From: Trema orientale
Taxonomy: Eukaryota > Streptophyta > Magnoliopsida > Rosales > Cannabaceae
Direction of reading: 5' to 3'
Length of the DNA stretch: 64,000 nucleotides
Assembly: GCA_002914845.1 (NCBI GenBank)
Contig: JXTC01000179.1
Location: 252,800-316,799 of the forward strand
Under the pieces are notes generated by a model that made no database searches, was not told where the DNA came from, and saw only the letters and a list, made by a program, of their open reading frames with translations. This document shows, piece by piece, positions 62,911 to 64,000 of the stretch. Position 1 is the first letter of the stretch. Each line of letters begins with the position of its first letter. Made by a program: the position numbers and the translations under genes.

Positions 62911-63586
62911 TAATTGTTTTTGGTTGAAATCTTGAAACCAATAAATATTGGGGAATACTAGACACATTTTTTTTATTAAAAAAATTAATGACAATAAAAG
63001 TAGAAAAAAGTGGAGAAAATAAATATAATGGAGGCTAGATTTTTAGAAAGAGAAAAATAAAGAAACTAAATCCAAAAAAAATATGTATATACATAATGAA
63101 AAATTGGAACTTAAAGAATGAATTATGTATGGTCAAACTTGTAGTGGTCAATTCTCTTCGGAAAAAAAAAAAAAAAGATCGTAGTGATTAAAGTTCAACA
63201 CAAGACTAAGAGAAAAGGATATGAATAGGACTAGTTTGGGTCCGTTAATCTTTTTAGGACTATATTGATATAGTATTTTTTTTAGGACCAAAACTTAGGA
63301 CTAGTGGAGAGAGAAAAAAATAGATTTTCATGTCTGCCTCTTGACCAAAAGTGAGGACTTGGTAGGTTGGCATTAGACACTCCTCTTTTCATGTCATTTT
63401 ATTTTGTCACATTTTTTTCTCCTTTTTCCGTTATATTATCATTCTCTCTTTCTCTTCTTCTTCTTCAATTTTCTCTCTAAAAACTAGAGCTTAGATTTAC
63501 ATCTCATAGGAAAATAAAAGTATTTTTTCCTCTCTTTCGTGATTAATCTCTCCACCTCAAAGTCTAATATTTTTATGTCCTTTTTT

Positions 63587-63623
<37 letters not shown>

Positions 63624-64000
63624 ATTGATGGTTTCTTTGTCTCTCTCTTTCTCTTCTCTCTTTCTTAACAACTATTTTAATATTTTATTACAAAAAAAAA
63701 ATCAACTCGAAAGAAGTTTAAAAAGTATCTAAATAAAGAAAGATAATATAACTTAGGTCAAAGCTTATTGACCCCACGTCAAGATTTTCTTGACTAGAGT
63801 CACAATGTTTTTTAATCTAAAAATTGAATAGCTTCTTTATATGCTTATGTTCGGGGTCGGAGTTGTGCTCTAGATTAATTAGTATGACCTGTACTTAATT
63901 AAAATAAAACAGAAGATAATTGGATTATACCATTAGAATGCATAACAGAAAGGGTCGTCACAACACTTCCACGTGTCGAAACAAGATAGGCGGTTGCAAT
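62911..64000. other. AT-rich end of window, no gene seen
   Basis: It includes GA-rich and CT-rich stretches and a (CT)n run at 63588-63619. The CT-rich sequence at 63420-63660 could be the leader of a gene beyond the window, but no coding start was found. Confidence 0.4.

Noticed and set aside
58961..64000. A gene in the last 5 kb
   Set aside because: All frames are under about 115 codons, lack motifs and overlap MITEs, an LTR or A/T runs.

Overview
This window is nuclear DNA of a eudicot plant. It has AT-rich intergenic DNA, GT-AG introns, poly(A)/poly(T) tracts, plant-type gene families and many small DNA transposons. The species cannot be fixed from the sequence. Splice sites for nine multi-exon genes were read by eye, and each joined exon set keeps one open frame.

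Layout. 1-2.3 kb is retroelement debris: the end of a Ty3/gypsy pol with a candidate 3' LTR, then a LINE tail. 3.1-4.9 kb (-) encodes a lysine-rich, probably nuclear protein. It is divergent from a plastid LL-diaminopimelate aminotransferase of the AGD2 type (6.0-9.7 kb, +; lysine synthesis). 9.7-14.2 kb holds two tandem cystatin-like relics and copies of the AGD2 3' flank. 14.2-15.9 kb (-) is an intact single-exon MULE-transposase-derived gene of the MUSTANG type. 18.8-31.8 kb holds two squalene epoxidase genes (-) in the same orientation, with a pectinesterase gene (+) between them. 36.9-40.5 kb (+) encodes a basic, plant-specific protein of unknown role. 41.1-46.2 kb and 49.1-52.5 kb (-) are tandem proline iminopeptidase genes. 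54.8-58.1 kb (-) is a subfamily XI LRR receptor kinase (RLK7/HAIKU2-like). 58.1-64 kb has no gene I can support, only mobile elements and simple repeats.

Function. The genes are ordinary housekeeping, cell-wall and signalling genes. They do not form one pathway. The two squalene epoxidases have no oxidosqualene cyclase or P450 beside them, so a triterpene cluster is not supported.

The most informative signals are evolutionary. One proline iminopeptidase copy has lost its transit-peptide exon, while its sister keeps it. A small hAT-like family is present in three copies with 8-bp target duplications; one copy carries a second element and another carries a tRNA-derived SINE. A Mutator-like foldback element is nested inside a relative, each with its own direct repeat. 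Two solo LTRs keep their 5-bp target duplications.
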